Positions 55,800 to 64,000 of a stretch of DNA of 64,000 bases are shown in pieces. A program made the translations under genes and the position numbers. The notes beneath the pieces are model-generated. The model saw only the letters and a list, made by a program, of their open reading frames with translations. It was not told the origin of the DNA and did no database searches. Origin of the DNA: Oscillospiraceae bacterium (GTDB lineage: Bacteria > Bacillota > Clostridia > Oscillospirales > CAG-272). The stretch covers positions 1-64,000 of the forward strand of contig SVQY01000005.1 of the NCBI GenBank assembly GCA_015065135.1. The letters are read 5' to 3'. Positions within the stretch are counted from its first letter, which is position 1, and each line of letters opens with the position of its first letter.

Positions 55800-57635
55800 A
55801 TGTTTTCGCAGGACGTATGCAGAGCGCATTATGACTTTGTGGTGGTGGGCGGTGGTCTCACCGGAATTTGTGCCGCTATGGCGGCGGCAAGGAACGGTGC
55901 CGAGGTGGCGCTGATCCACGATCGTCCCGTGCTTGGCGGCAATGCCAGCAGCGAGATCCGTATGCACGTTTGCGGTGCTACCGCCAATATGCAAAAGCCC
56001 GACCTTTCGGAGGGCGGTATTCTTCACGAGCTGATGCTTTCCAACAAGCGCGTGAATGATAGCTACAATTTTTCTATCTGGGATGCGGTGCTCTTTGACG
56101 CGGTCAAGCGGCAGGAGCGACTGACCGTCTATCTGAATACCACCATGTTCGGCGTGAAGACCGAGCAGGGAATGGTGAAGGAGATCGAGGCGTATCAGAT
56201 GTCCACCGAGAAAAGGCTTTTTATCACGGCGCGCTTTTTTGCGGATTGCACCGGCAACGGTACGCTTTCTGCCTTTGCAGGGGCAAGCTTCCGCACCGGC
56301 AGCGAGGCAAGATCCGAATTCGGAGAGCTGCACGCTCCCGAAAAGTCCAATCATGATCGTATGGGCAACACCTTGCTGTTCAAGGCGGCTGACAGAGGTC
56401 ATCCCGTGCCCTTTGTTCCGCCCGTGGATGCTATGCATTTTACCGAGGAGCAGCTGAAATACCGCAAGCACTCTCAGGAGATACCCAAGGAGATATTGGA
56501 AAGCACTACTGCCGAGGAGCGGCGTATGCTCTTTGACGGTTATGCTCAGGATTACGGCTATTGGTGGATCGAGATCCCCGGCGAGAAGGAAAATATCATT
56601 GAGGAATATGAGGAGATACGCGATCAGCTTGTTCGCGCGGTCTACGGCGTTTGGGATCATATCAAAAACGGTGGGGATCACGGCGCTGAGAATTTTGAGC
56701 TGATCTGGGTGGGGATGCTGCCCGGTACCCGTGAGAGCCGTCGCGTGGAGTGCGACTATATGCTTTGTGAGACCGATCTTCTGGAGGGACATAAATTCGC
56801 CGATGCGGTGGCATACGGCGGCTGGCATATTGATAATCACGTGGGACTGTTCAAGTTCGATCAGATCCCTTCCTTCGTGTACGAGGTTCCCGGGGCGTAC
56901 GATATTCCGTACCGTTCCTACTGTGTCAAGGGCTTTTCCAATCTGTTTGTAGGCGGTCGCTGCATGGGCGCCAGCAAGCTGGCGATGGCAAGCTCCCGCG
57001 TTATGGGCACCTGCGCCATCGGTGGACAGGCGATCGGTACCGCAGCCGCGCAGCTGACCCGAAACGGAAAGACCAACGTGCGCGATGTGGAGATCGCAGC
57101 CCTGCAGGAAACACTTTTGAAGGATGATTGCTATCTGCCCGATCACATCAACACCGACACGGCGGATCTGGCGCGCGGCGCTGCTGTGACGGCAAGCAGC
57201 GCACAGCAGGGCTTTGATGCAAAGAAGGTCATCAGCGGCGTTTCGCGCCGTGTGGGCAGCGAGGAAAATGCCTGGCGCTCCGTAGGACTTGCCGAGAACG
57301 GTGAGACCTTGACTCTTGCGCTGACGGCACCTGCCGCGGTCAGAACGGTGCAGCTGACCTTTGACTCCAATTTCGATCTGGAAAAAAAGATCACTCTGTC
57401 CTCCCGTCGTCAGAAGCAGCAGGTAGTAGGTATTCCCGCAGAGCTGCTGAAGGATTTTGACGTGATCCTTTCCCGGAGCGGCGAGACTGTGGCAACAAAG
57501 GAGATCCGCGGCAACTATCAGCGCCTTTGCCGCGTCTGCTTTGACGGCGTGCGCTGCGATACGGTCACCGTTCGCGCTCTTGCCACCAACGGTACTCCCG
57601 ATGCTCGCATTTTCGAGATCAGAATTTATGAATAA
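55800..57635 (+). CDS. FAD-dependent oxidoreductase (FAD_oxidored type) with C-terminal beta domain
   Basis: YDFVVVGGGLTGICAAMAAARNGAEVALIHDRPVLGGNASSEIRMHV, FADCTGNGTLSAFAGA, LFVGGRCMGASKLAMASSRVMGTCAIGGQAIGTAAA. Confidence 0.9.
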   Translation: MFSQDVCRAHYDFVVVGGGLTGICAAMAAARNGAEVALIHDRPVLGGNASSEIRMHVCGATANMQKPDLSEGGILHELMLSNKRVNDSYNFSIWDAVLFDAVKRQERLTVYLNTTMFGVKTEQGMVKEIEAYQMSTEKRLFITARFFADCTGNGTLSAFAGASFRTGSEARSEFGELHAPEKSNHDRMGNTLLFKAADRGHPVPFVPPVDAMHFTEEQLKYRKHSQEIPKEILESTTAEERRMLFDGYAQDYGYWWIEIPGEKENIIEEYEEIRDQLVRAVYGVWDHIKNGGDHGAENFELIWVGMLPGTRESRRVECDYMLCETDLLEGHKFADAVAYGGWHIDNHVGLFKFDQIPSFVYEVPGAYDIPYRSYCVKGFSNLFVGGRCMGASKLAMASSRVMGTCAIGGQAIGTAAAQLTRNGKTNVRDVEIAALQETLLKDDCYLPDHINTDTADLARGAAVTASSAQQGFDAKKVISGVSRRVGSEENAWRSVGLAENGETLTLALTAPAAVRTVQLTFDSNFDLEKKITLSSRRQKQQVVGIPAELLKDFDVILSRSGETVATKEIRGNYQRLCRVCFDGVRCDTVTVRALATNGTPDARIFEIRIYE

Positions 57636-57640
57636 AACAG

Positions 57641-57669
57641 CAAAAGCACGGCTATGCCGTGCTTTTTGC
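57641..57669. terminator. Terminator between convergent genes
   Basis: AAAAGCACGGCtatGCCGTGCTTTTT. Confidence 0.8.
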
Positions 57670-57670
57670 G

Positions 57671-58624
57671 TTAAAAAACAGTTTCGATCAATCGCAGACT
57701 GGATGCGGGAGAGTACTCCCAGCGATCCAGATGAGGTGTTTCCTCCGGATCGATGAAGTATTTTGGTGTTTCCGGGAATTCTGCCTCGGCGCGGGAATCG
57801 ATGATCACCAGCTTGATCTTCATTCGTTCGGGCAGAATGCTTTTGATGTAAACGGCGGCAAGATCCCCCACAGCAGTGGCGGCAGGAGTTCCGTTACTGC
57901 CGCGTAGCTCGGCAAGTCCCGCAAGATTGGGTGCCAGCTCCACAAAAATGCCGTAGCTCTCAATGCTTCGCACCCGTCCCATCACCGTTTGCCCCGCCTC
58001 AAAGCGCGCGGCGTTTTCCTCCCAAGTGCCAAGCAGCTCCTTCATCGTTACAAAGATCCGCTTCAGCTCGGTATCAATGCTTTTGACCGCCACCAGGATC
58101 TGCATGCCGCAGGCCAGTCGCTCGCGCGGATGTGTGATGCGCGAAATAGAGATGCAATCAATGGAGAGTAGGGAAGAAATGCCGCAGCCGATATCCACAA
58201 AGGCACCGTAATTTTCCAGATGCGTCACCCTTGCAGGAATGATGTCGCCCGGGCGCAATGTGGATAAGAATTCGGCCACGCACGCGCCCTGTACCGCTCT
58301 GCGTGAGAGGATCGCCACACGCTCTCCCTTTTTTTCTTCAAATCGCAGGATCCGAAAGGCAATTGGCTTGCCTACGCGGGTAATGACCGCAATATCCTTG
58401 ATGCTCTCGCCCGGGCGGCACCAGAGCGCCTCTTCGCGATCCATAATGCCGCGCATACAGCCAAGGTCAACGTGCAGTCGCATTCGGTTGTCGCAAAGCA
58501 GAGCAGGGGCCTCCAGCACCTGCCCGGTATAGCAGGCCCGTTCCAATGCCTCCACCGAGGAAAGCGCCTCCTTGTTGGCGGCGGTATGCAGCCGCATTCC
58601 CTCCGGCACATAGGTGTTGATCAT
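57671..58624 (-). CDS. S1 RNA-binding domain protein (ribosomal protein S1-like)
   Basis: Two S1 motifs: GDIIPARVTHLENYGAFVDIGCGISSLLSI and GQTVMGRVRSIESYGIFVELAPNLAGLAEL. Confidence 0.82.
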   Translation of the reverse strand: MINTYVPEGMRLHTAANKEALSSVEALERACYTGQVLEAPALLCDNRMRLHVDLGCMRGIMDREEALWCRPGESIKDIAVITRVGKPIAFRILRFEEKKGERVAILSRRAVQGACVAEFLSTLRPGDIIPARVTHLENYGAFVDIGCGISSLLSIDCISISRITHPRERLACGMQILVAVKSIDTELKRIFVTMKELLGTWEENAARFEAGQTVMGRVRSIESYGIFVELAPNLAGLAELRGSNGTPAATAVGDLAAVYIKSILPERMKIKLVIIDSRAEAEFPETPKYFIDPEETPHLDRWEYSPASSLRLIETVF

Positions 58625-58802
58625 GTTTTCTACCTCCTCTAAAAGCGATTATTTCCATATTATGCAGAGGAAGAAAAAAATAACACAAAAATTTTTTTGA
58701 TACGGCGGCTTTGAAAAAGCGAGGAAAACATATGAAAAAGCGAGAAAAAACGAGGTATGATGTTGCTAAATCAAAATAATCGAATTTTTTTCAAAAAAGG
58801 GG

Positions 58803-58831
58803 TTGACAAGCCAAATTCCTTATGATATAAT
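58803..58831 (+). promoter_or_regulatory. Sigma-A promoter for rplM-rpsI
   Basis: TTGACA 58803-58808, 17-bp spacer, TATAAT 58826-58831. Confidence 0.85.
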
Positions 58832-58875
58832 GTGCAAGTCCGAAAAAATTCAAAATAAATCTGGAGGAAATTGCA

Positions 58876-59298
58876 ATGTCTACTTTTATGGCAAAGGCTG
58901 AGACCATTGAGCGTAAGTGGTACGTCATCGACGCTGCCAACAAGCCCCTTGGCAAGACTGCCGTAGCTGCCGCTAACATTCTGCGCGGCAAGCATCGCCC
59001 CGAGTTCACCCCCCATGTTGACTGCGGCGAGTTCGTTATCATCATCAACGCTGACAAGGCTGTTCTGACCGGCAAGAAGCTGGAGCAGAAGTACTATCGT
59101 CACCATTCCGGTTACATCGGTGGTCTGAAGGAGATCCAGTACAAGACCCTGATGGCAACCCGTCCCGAGATGGCTATGGAGCTGGCTGTGAAGGGTATGC
59201 TCCCCCACAACACTCTTGGCGCAAAGGCTTTCACCCGTCTGAAGGTCTATGCCGGTGCTGAGCACAACCACGCTGCTCAGAAGCCCATCGAGCTGTAA
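58876..59298 (+). CDS. rplM: 50S ribosomal protein L13
   Basis: [67 protein letters not shown]. Confidence 0.98.
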   Translation: MSTFMAKAETIERKWYVIDAANKPLGKTAVAAANILRGKHRPEFTPHVDCGEFVIIINADKAVLTGKKLEQKYYRHHSGYIGGLKEIQYKTLMATRPEMAMELAVKGMLPHNTLGAKAFTRLKVYAGAEHNHAAQKPIEL

Positions 59299-59321
59299 TT
59301 CGGAAAGGGAGGTAATTTAGA

Positions 59322-59723
59322 ATGTATACCAGTGCAAAGCCTTACTTCTACGGTACCGGTAGAAGAAAGAAGTCCATCGCTCGCGTTCGTATCGTTCCCG
59401 GCACCGGTGTGATCACCATCAACGGCCGTGACATCGACGATTATTTCGGTCTCGAGACCCTGAAGCTTATCGTAAACCAGCCCTTCGGCGTTACCGGCAC
59501 CGCCGGTAAGTTCGATATCATCGCTACCGTTGTGGGTGGTGGTATCTCCGGCCAGGCAGGCGCTATCCGCCACGGCCTCGCTCGCGCTCTGCTGCAGGCT
59601 GACGTGAACTACCGCGCTGCCCTGAAGGCTGCCGGCTTCCTGCGCCGCGATCCTCGTATGAAGGAGAGAAAGAAGTACGGTCTGAAGGCCGCACGTCGCG
59701 CACCTCAGTTCTCCAAGAGATAA
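59322..59723 (+). CDS. rpsI: 30S ribosomal protein S9
   Basis: [35 protein letters not shown] ... [14 protein letters not shown]. Confidence 0.98.
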   Translation: MYTSAKPYFYGTGRRKKSIARVRIVPGTGVITINGRDIDDYFGLETLKLIVNQPFGVTGTAGKFDIIATVVGGGISGQAGAIRHGLARALLQADVNYRAALKAAGFLRRDPRMKERKKYGLKAARRAPQFSKR

Positions 59724-59796
59724 TTTCGACCTTTGGTCGAAACTTGCAAAAAAGGTTCTGCAACTGCAGAGCCTTTTTTGTTATCTCTTGGAGAAC
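59708..59796. repeat. 16-bp inverted repeat (rpsI 3' end and its inverted copy) enclosing the rpsI terminator
   Basis: GTTCTCCAAGAGATAA (59708-59723) versus TTATCTCTTGGAGAAC (59781-59796). Confidence 0.95.
59746..59780 (+). terminator. rpsI terminator
   Basis: AAAAAAGGTTCTGCAacTGCAGAGCCTTTTTTG. Confidence 0.85.
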
Positions 59797-59797
59797 A

Positions 59798-59962
59798 ATG
59801 AATTGCCCTTGCGGGCATGAATTGGCTGACGCCATGAATTGCACAACAGTGCATGAATTGCCTGCGGCATTAGAGAAACAGGGCAATTCAATTCATGAAA
59901 TCGCAGATTTCAAATCATGAAGCCGCAAGGCTTCAATTCATGACGGCTTGCCGTCAATTCAT
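59798..59962. repeat. Array of seven short hairpins with variable stems and constant ATGAATT / AATTCAT spacers
   Basis: ATGAATT spacers at 59798, 59817, 59834, 59853 alternate with stems GCCC/GGGC, GGC/GCC, GCAC/GTGC, GCC/GGC. AATTCAT-type spacers at 59890, 59912 (AAATCAT), 59935, 59956 alternate with GAAATC/GATTTC, GAAGCC/GGCTTC, GACGGC/GCCGTC. Confidence 0.9.
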
Positions 59963-60050
59963 TTTCTTCCGCCGTCCTATTTACTTTTGTTGAAAATTAT
60001 GGTATAATACAATTGGTGCATAAACTTGAACTAAAAAGGTGAAACAATTT

Positions 60051-60557
60051 ATGAAAAAGGTATTATCATTTATATGTGTCTTGTGTTGTCTTTTGCTTCT
60101 CGTCGGTTGTGACCCGGGAACAAATCATATTGATAGAGATGAGCTGTTCGCTAATACGGTGAAAATTGAACTCTATGATTACAAAAATGAAGATCCCGAA
60201 CTTCTTCGCATCAATGGAAAGGAAAAACCAAGATTCGATTTTAACAAGGCAACTTTAATTGCGACTCTGGATGAATCTGATTTTGAAAATATTTTGAATG
60301 ATATAGCAGAGGATGAATACCTGGTCTTTGGAACTGCCTTGAACGAACCGATGGGAAAAACATTAGTCTTACATCAAAGCAATGGCAATATGATTGTTTT
60401 ATTTGGATGTACCTATACAGACGACAATAACAAAACCTTTTATTATGGAGATTGCAACGTGTTTGACTCCGAGGGGGTGTTTGTTGAGAATGTAGGTGAT
60501 GTCGGACATCTGTTTGGTGATATGATAGAATCCAAATATTTTCAAGCTACACCATAG
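60051..60557 (+). CDS. Putative lipoprotein of unknown function
   Basis: MKKVLSFICVLCCLLLLVGCDPGTNH: signal peptide II with lipobox LLVGC; RBS-like aaaaggtg upstream. Confidence 0.75.
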   Translation: MKKVLSFICVLCCLLLLVGCDPGTNHIDRDELFANTVKIELYDYKNEDPELLRINGKEKPRFDFNKATLIATLDESDFENILNDIAEDEYLVFGTALNEPMGKTLVLHQSNGNMIVLFGCTYTDDNNKTFYYGDCNVFDSEGVFVENVGDVGHLFGDMIESKYFQATP

Positions 60558-60646
60558 ACAAATATGATTTTTTGCCAAGCTACAGCGATAACTGTTGGTG
60601 TGATTTTTGGTGCAAATTTGGTGCAACACTTTATAGGGCGATACTC

Positions 60647-60729
60647 ACGATATTCACGATATCGCACGAAATCACACGATAAAGCTACGAAATCATACGA
60701 TATTTAACGATATTTACGATATCAAACGG
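60647..60729. repeat. Nine ACGA/ACGG motifs at ~10-bp spacing
   Basis: ACGA at 60647, 60656, 60666, 60676, 60687, 60697, 60707, 60716 and ACGG at 60726; usually followed by W-A-T. Confidence 0.85.
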
Positions 60730-60740
60730 TATTGCTAAAA

Positions 60741-60753
60741 CTCCAAGAGATAA
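60741..60753 (+). repeat. Third copy (direct) of the rpsI 3'-end 13-mer
   Basis: CTCCAAGAGATAA, identical to 59711-59723. Confidence 0.9.
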
Positions 60754-60791
60754 GAGAAGCGCCGCTTCGTTTCGGAGCGGCGCTGTTCTTT

Positions 60792-61934
60792 TTATTTCAG
60801 CCAAACGGTGTAGGGGGTGGGGATATCTGTGGGGGTGAAGCCCTCAAAGCTGCCCGTGTTGCGGAATTTGAACTCCACACGGTCGTCGAAGGTCTCGATC
60901 AGCAGATACTGTGCCAGCTTTGGGGTGGCGGTGGAGGGGTAGGAATGCTTGCGGTCGTCCCAGGGCATCTGTCCGCGGAGGTTGTCCTCCTCAAAATACA
61001 GGTTCACGCCGTCCACCACCTGATAGAAGGGGCGCAGTCCGCCCATGTGCACCGTGTGGAAGCTTACCTTGTCGTCCTTTTTCAGCACCTCGCGGCTATC
61101 GGTCACCCCCTTGGGCAGGGGATAGGGCTTGCCCGTCTCATCAAAATGCAGCACGGCGGTGCAGCTTTCGGCATGGGTGTAGCCCTGGCCGTGCACGTGA
61201 CCGTAGAGGTAGAACAGGTTGCTATGACCCGAGAAGGCGTCGTAAAGGGCGTTCTTGTGGCGCTCGCCCATGGTCTCTACGATGCTTTCCTCGTTTTTTA
61301 CCGTGGTGGCGGAAAGATGGCCCACCGCAAAGATCAGCTTATTGCCCTCGGGGTCGGCCTCGGCAAGCTTGCGTTTCAACCATTGCAGGGCTTCGTCGTT
61401 ATAGCTGCAATCGTGGTTGTTAAAGGCATCGTCGGGGTCAATGTTCAGACCAAAAAAGTCGATGCCGTCCACCACATAGTGGAAGCAGAGCAGGTGCAGC
61501 CCTGCCTGCTCACCCTTAGAGGCGGCATATTTGGCGATATAGTCCTCCTCGGCAAGCACGCCGAGGGTCTCCTTCATAGGGCCGCTGAAATAGAATTCAC
61601 AGGTGTTGTAGGGCGGATTTTCCTTGGTGGGGAGGTCGCCCAGGATCAGGTCGTTGTTGCCGTCCACGTAAAGCACGCGACTGTCCTTTGCCACCGTAGC
61701 AAAGGCCTCCACCATGGTGCGCTTCATATCCAGCCAGTTCTTGTAGGGCAGGGCGCAGGATTTGTTCCAATGGGGGTAATCGGAGACGTTATCGCCGCCG
61801 ATGAGGGCAATATCCGCCTTGCCCCACTCCTTTTTGGTCAGCTCGATGGCGGTTACCGCCGAGCCGCGCAGAACGGTGGGGATCTGCAGCATGGTCTGTT
61901 GGTTGTGGATGTCGGTGTAGCAGGCGATCTTCAT
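60792..61934 (-). CDS. Calcineurin-like metallophosphoesterase
   Basis: YTDIHN, LIGGDNVSD, YVDGNNDLI, FAVGHLSAT, LYGHVHGQG metal-ligand motifs. Confidence 0.88.
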   Translation of the reverse strand: MKIACYTDIHNQQTMLQIPTVLRGSAVTAIELTKKEWGKADIALIGGDNVSDYPHWNKSCALPYKNWLDMKRTMVEAFATVAKDSRVLYVDGNNDLILGDLPTKENPPYNTCEFYFSGPMKETLGVLAEEDYIAKYAASKGEQAGLHLLCFHYVVDGIDFFGLNIDPDDAFNNHDCSYNDEALQWLKRKLAEADPEGNKLIFAVGHLSATTVKNEESIVETMGERHKNALYDAFSGHSNLFYLYGHVHGQGYTHAESCTAVLHFDETGKPYPLPKGVTDSREVLKKDDKVSFHTVHMGGLRPFYQVVDGVNLYFEEDNLRGQMPWDDRKHSYPSTATPKLAQYLLIETFDDRVEFKFRNTGSFEGFTPTDIPTPYTVWLK

Positions 61935-62115
61935 GGTCGTACCTCTCTTGTTTTGATAGCTTCATTATATAATGGGGAAGGGGGATTGTCAAGAGCAGAA
62001 AGAAAGATGCAAAAAGTGACGATTTGGCTTGCGCAAAGTGCTTTTCTGTGGTACAATGAGGCTAAATCGAGAAAGGCTGCAAGGAATGAGAAATTCTTTT
62101 TTGGAGGATCCTATC

Positions 62116-63432
62116 ATGCAACACAAATTACTTGGGAGAAAGCCTGTCGGCAACCCCCGCCGTGTCTGGAAGCAGGATAATCTTTTGATCAGCGTTGCCA
62201 GCGCAGGCCCGATGGAAACGTCGTTGAAGGAAAAAAACGAATATACCTATCGCAAGACTCGCCGTGCGGTCAAGACCTGCGTGGATGCAGGCTTTAATTT
62301 GATCGGCTGTCTTTGGGCAGACAGCAAAATGGCAATGGAGATCGTCCGTGCCGCAGAGGCCTGTGGCGGAAACGTGCAGTTTCAGGATCTAAAGCGCTTT
62401 GGTGGTATGGGCAGAAAGAACGTTTTTTGTGAGAAGAATGATTACGAGGGTGCCATCGAGGATACCAAGCAATGGAAATGCATCAAGGCATATTGCCTGT
62501 GGGATGAGCCGATCACCGAGGAGCGGTTGACCGAAACCCGCCGTATGCTGGACTACTGCGAGCAGGTGCGCCCCGACGTGCTGCCCTATACGGTGGCAAA
62601 TCCCGACTACAACCGTCACTGCCGTTGGGAGGATAACGCCTACGCTCCCTATATTGACAGCTTTTTGGACACCATTGATCCCGTCCAGATGTCCTTTGAC
62701 TATTATCCCATCGGCAAGCCCGAGTACGACGCCGCCCTCCAGCTGGATAATTCCACCATGTGGAGCGATCTGGAGATCGTGCGCCGCGCCGCAAAAAAAC
62801 GCGATATCCCCATGTGCTTCTGGTATCAGGCACAACGCTTCCCGTGGCATAAGGTCTATTACACCTTCCACTTCAACATGGCGCGCTCTATGGCGCACGC
62901 GGGTGTGCTGCACGGCTGCAAGGGAATTGAGTGCTATACCGAATTTGACGGGTTTGTGGATCCTGCAACCGGCAGAGAAGGTGTGTTTTTTGAACCTCAG
63001 AAGCGCCTGAACACCGAGCTTTTAAATCTTGGCAACACCTTGATGGCGCTGACCTGTGATCGCGTTATTCACGACGGAACGCTGTTGCCCGACCATCCCG
63101 CTATGGAGGGACTGCGCACCCCACTGGAGGAGAGCGAGCTTGTGGCAAGCGGCCTGGTGCCCCGCACCTCAATCTCTGAGCATACCGATCCTTACGGTAA
63201 TCGCTATCTGATGGTGCTGAACCGCGACTATGAACAGACTGCCACGTTGTCTCTGCGGCTGAAAAAGTCCTCTCATATCTATGAGGTCAGCAAGAAGGAC
63301 GGCGAGCAGGTGCTTTGCGAGGAGGCTGCCATGACCCTGCCCGTGTATCTGGAGCCCGGCGACTTGAAGCTCTATCGCATTCAGGACGCTGCTGAGGATC
63401 TCTATACCATCGAGTATTATCTTGACAAATGA
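62116..63432 (+). CDS. Glycoside-hydrolase-like TIM-barrel protein of unknown specificity
   Basis: 439 aa; TCVDAGFNLIGCLWADS, KAYCLWDEPITEERL, MSFDYYPIG, CFWYQAQRFPW, C-terminal beta domain RYLMVLNRDYEQTATLSLRL. Confidence 0.65.
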   Translation: MQHKLLGRKPVGNPRRVWKQDNLLISVASAGPMETSLKEKNEYTYRKTRRAVKTCVDAGFNLIGCLWADSKMAMEIVRAAEACGGNVQFQDLKRFGGMGRKNVFCEKNDYEGAIEDTKQWKCIKAYCLWDEPITEERLTETRRMLDYCEQVRPDVLPYTVANPDYNRHCRWEDNAYAPYIDSFLDTIDPVQMSFDYYPIGKPEYDAALQLDNSTMWSDLEIVRRAAKKRDIPMCFWYQAQRFPWHKVYYTFHFNMARSMAHAGVLHGCKGIECYTEFDGFVDPATGREGVFFEPQKRLNTELLNLGNTLMALTCDRVIHDGTLLPDHPAMEGLRTPLEESELVASGLVPRTSISEHTDPYGNRYLMVLNRDYEQTATLSLRLKKSSHIYEVSKKDGEQVLCEEAAMTLPVYLEPGDLKLYRIQDAAEDLYTIEYYLDK

Positions 63433-63470
63433 AGAAATACCCCGAGGTTGCTTGCGGCCTCGGGGTATAA
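63432..63470 (+). terminator. Rho-independent-like hairpin
   Basis: ACCCCGAGG-like stem: ataCCCCGAGGttgcttgcggCCTCGGGGtat. Confidence 0.65.
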
Positions 63471-64000
63471 AACATCCAAACGACAAGAAGAAAGTAAAGA
63501 GCGAGATCGAAAGTGCTCCGGCAAGCTTGACTGAAAGGGAGTAGCACGCTGTCCGTGGATCCGGCTGCTTTAAGTTTGTTTTTTGCAATATCGATTTTTT
63601 CGTTCCGGAGCTTCCGAAGCGATAGCGGTGAGGATGAATTTTGCAGCATAACATCCGTTGTGGTTACGAAGGTTTCTGCCAAAAATGAGCAAGGATTTTG
63701 TCGGAGAAGAGCGCAAAAAGCACTTTACTGTGTGGATGATGTAAAAAAATCCGGGAGGATGGCGTAGTTGCCCGGAACAAAAAAGATCGAAGCCCGCGGC
63801 CGGAAATAGCCGTGGGCTTTTGTTGTATGCTCATTTTAAAACTCATCATTATATATAAGGGGCAGCGTGGTGCATATGTAGGTGATCGGATGCATAATTT
63901 TGCATCATCGTAGTGACGGGCAGTATATTAAATAGGTAGTAATCAAGGCAAAGCCTGCAAGTAAAAGAATAAAAAATCGCGTGTAAATGTAAATTTTTAT

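Noticed and set aside
55761-57146. 461-aa minus-strand ORF opposite the FAD oxidoreductase
   Set aside because: Antisense shadow ORF. The plus-strand product has clear FAD-binding motifs.
59798-59962. CRISPR array interpretation of the ATGAATT repeats
   Set aside because: Constant units are only 7 nt, the variable units are self-complementary, the orientation flips midway and no cas genes are present. Not CRISPR.
60732-62180. 482-aa plus-strand ORF opposite the metallophosphoesterase
   Set aside because: The minus strand carries all phosphoesterase metal motifs. The plus ORF is compositionally odd (V/G/H/A/L) and spans the gene boundary.
63287-63767. Small ORFs on both strands near the right end (e.g. 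63287..63682 -, 63555..63767 +)
   Set aside because: They overlap a terminator hairpin or each other, lack convincing RBS or family signatures, and change to unrelated sequence over the preceding CDS.

Overview
The window is a chromosomal segment that looks like a Clostridia/Oscillospirales-type gut Firmicute, judged from gene content (addAB, yajC next to a TIGR04086-like gene, HPr, pgk-tpiA, rplM-rpsI, DUF4330 pair). No tool was run. All calls come from reading the sequence and the supplied ORF translations. Most of the window is housekeeping or metabolic: two GH2 enzymes including a large LacZ with a divergent AraC regulator, pgk-tpiA, rbfA-DHH, addAB, HtrA plus a two-component system, murA, yajC, rimM(frameshifted)-trmD, uvrC-rsmD-coaD, htpG, ispE and rplM-rpsI. 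Four accessory stretches stand out. (1) An A/T-rich ~4.2 kb island (about 12991-17196) encodes a 1013-aa protein combining an HD phosphohydrolase-like domain with an Hsp90/MORC-type GHKL ATPase. Beside it is a chimeric remnant in which the 5' end of an IS200-like tnpA is fused in frame to the C-terminal part of a DNA methyltransferase. The island sits exactly between the two arms of a perfect 20-bp inverted repeat that looks like a bidirectional terminator split by the insertion. This is the best candidate for an undescribed, probably defence-related, system. (2) A small XRE-controlled module lies at 2585-4831, with an operator-like repeat on each side of its promoter. (3) The rpsI 3' end is copied twice downstream of rpsI. 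The copies bound a ~1 kb segment with an array of seven variable-stem hairpins on constant ATGAATT/AATTCAT spacers, a lipoprotein gene, and a tract of ACGA motifs at ~10-bp spacing. (4) A yajC/TIGR04086-like locus carries only a short protein resembling the N-terminal recognition domain of the SCIFF maturase, where I would expect scfA/scfB.
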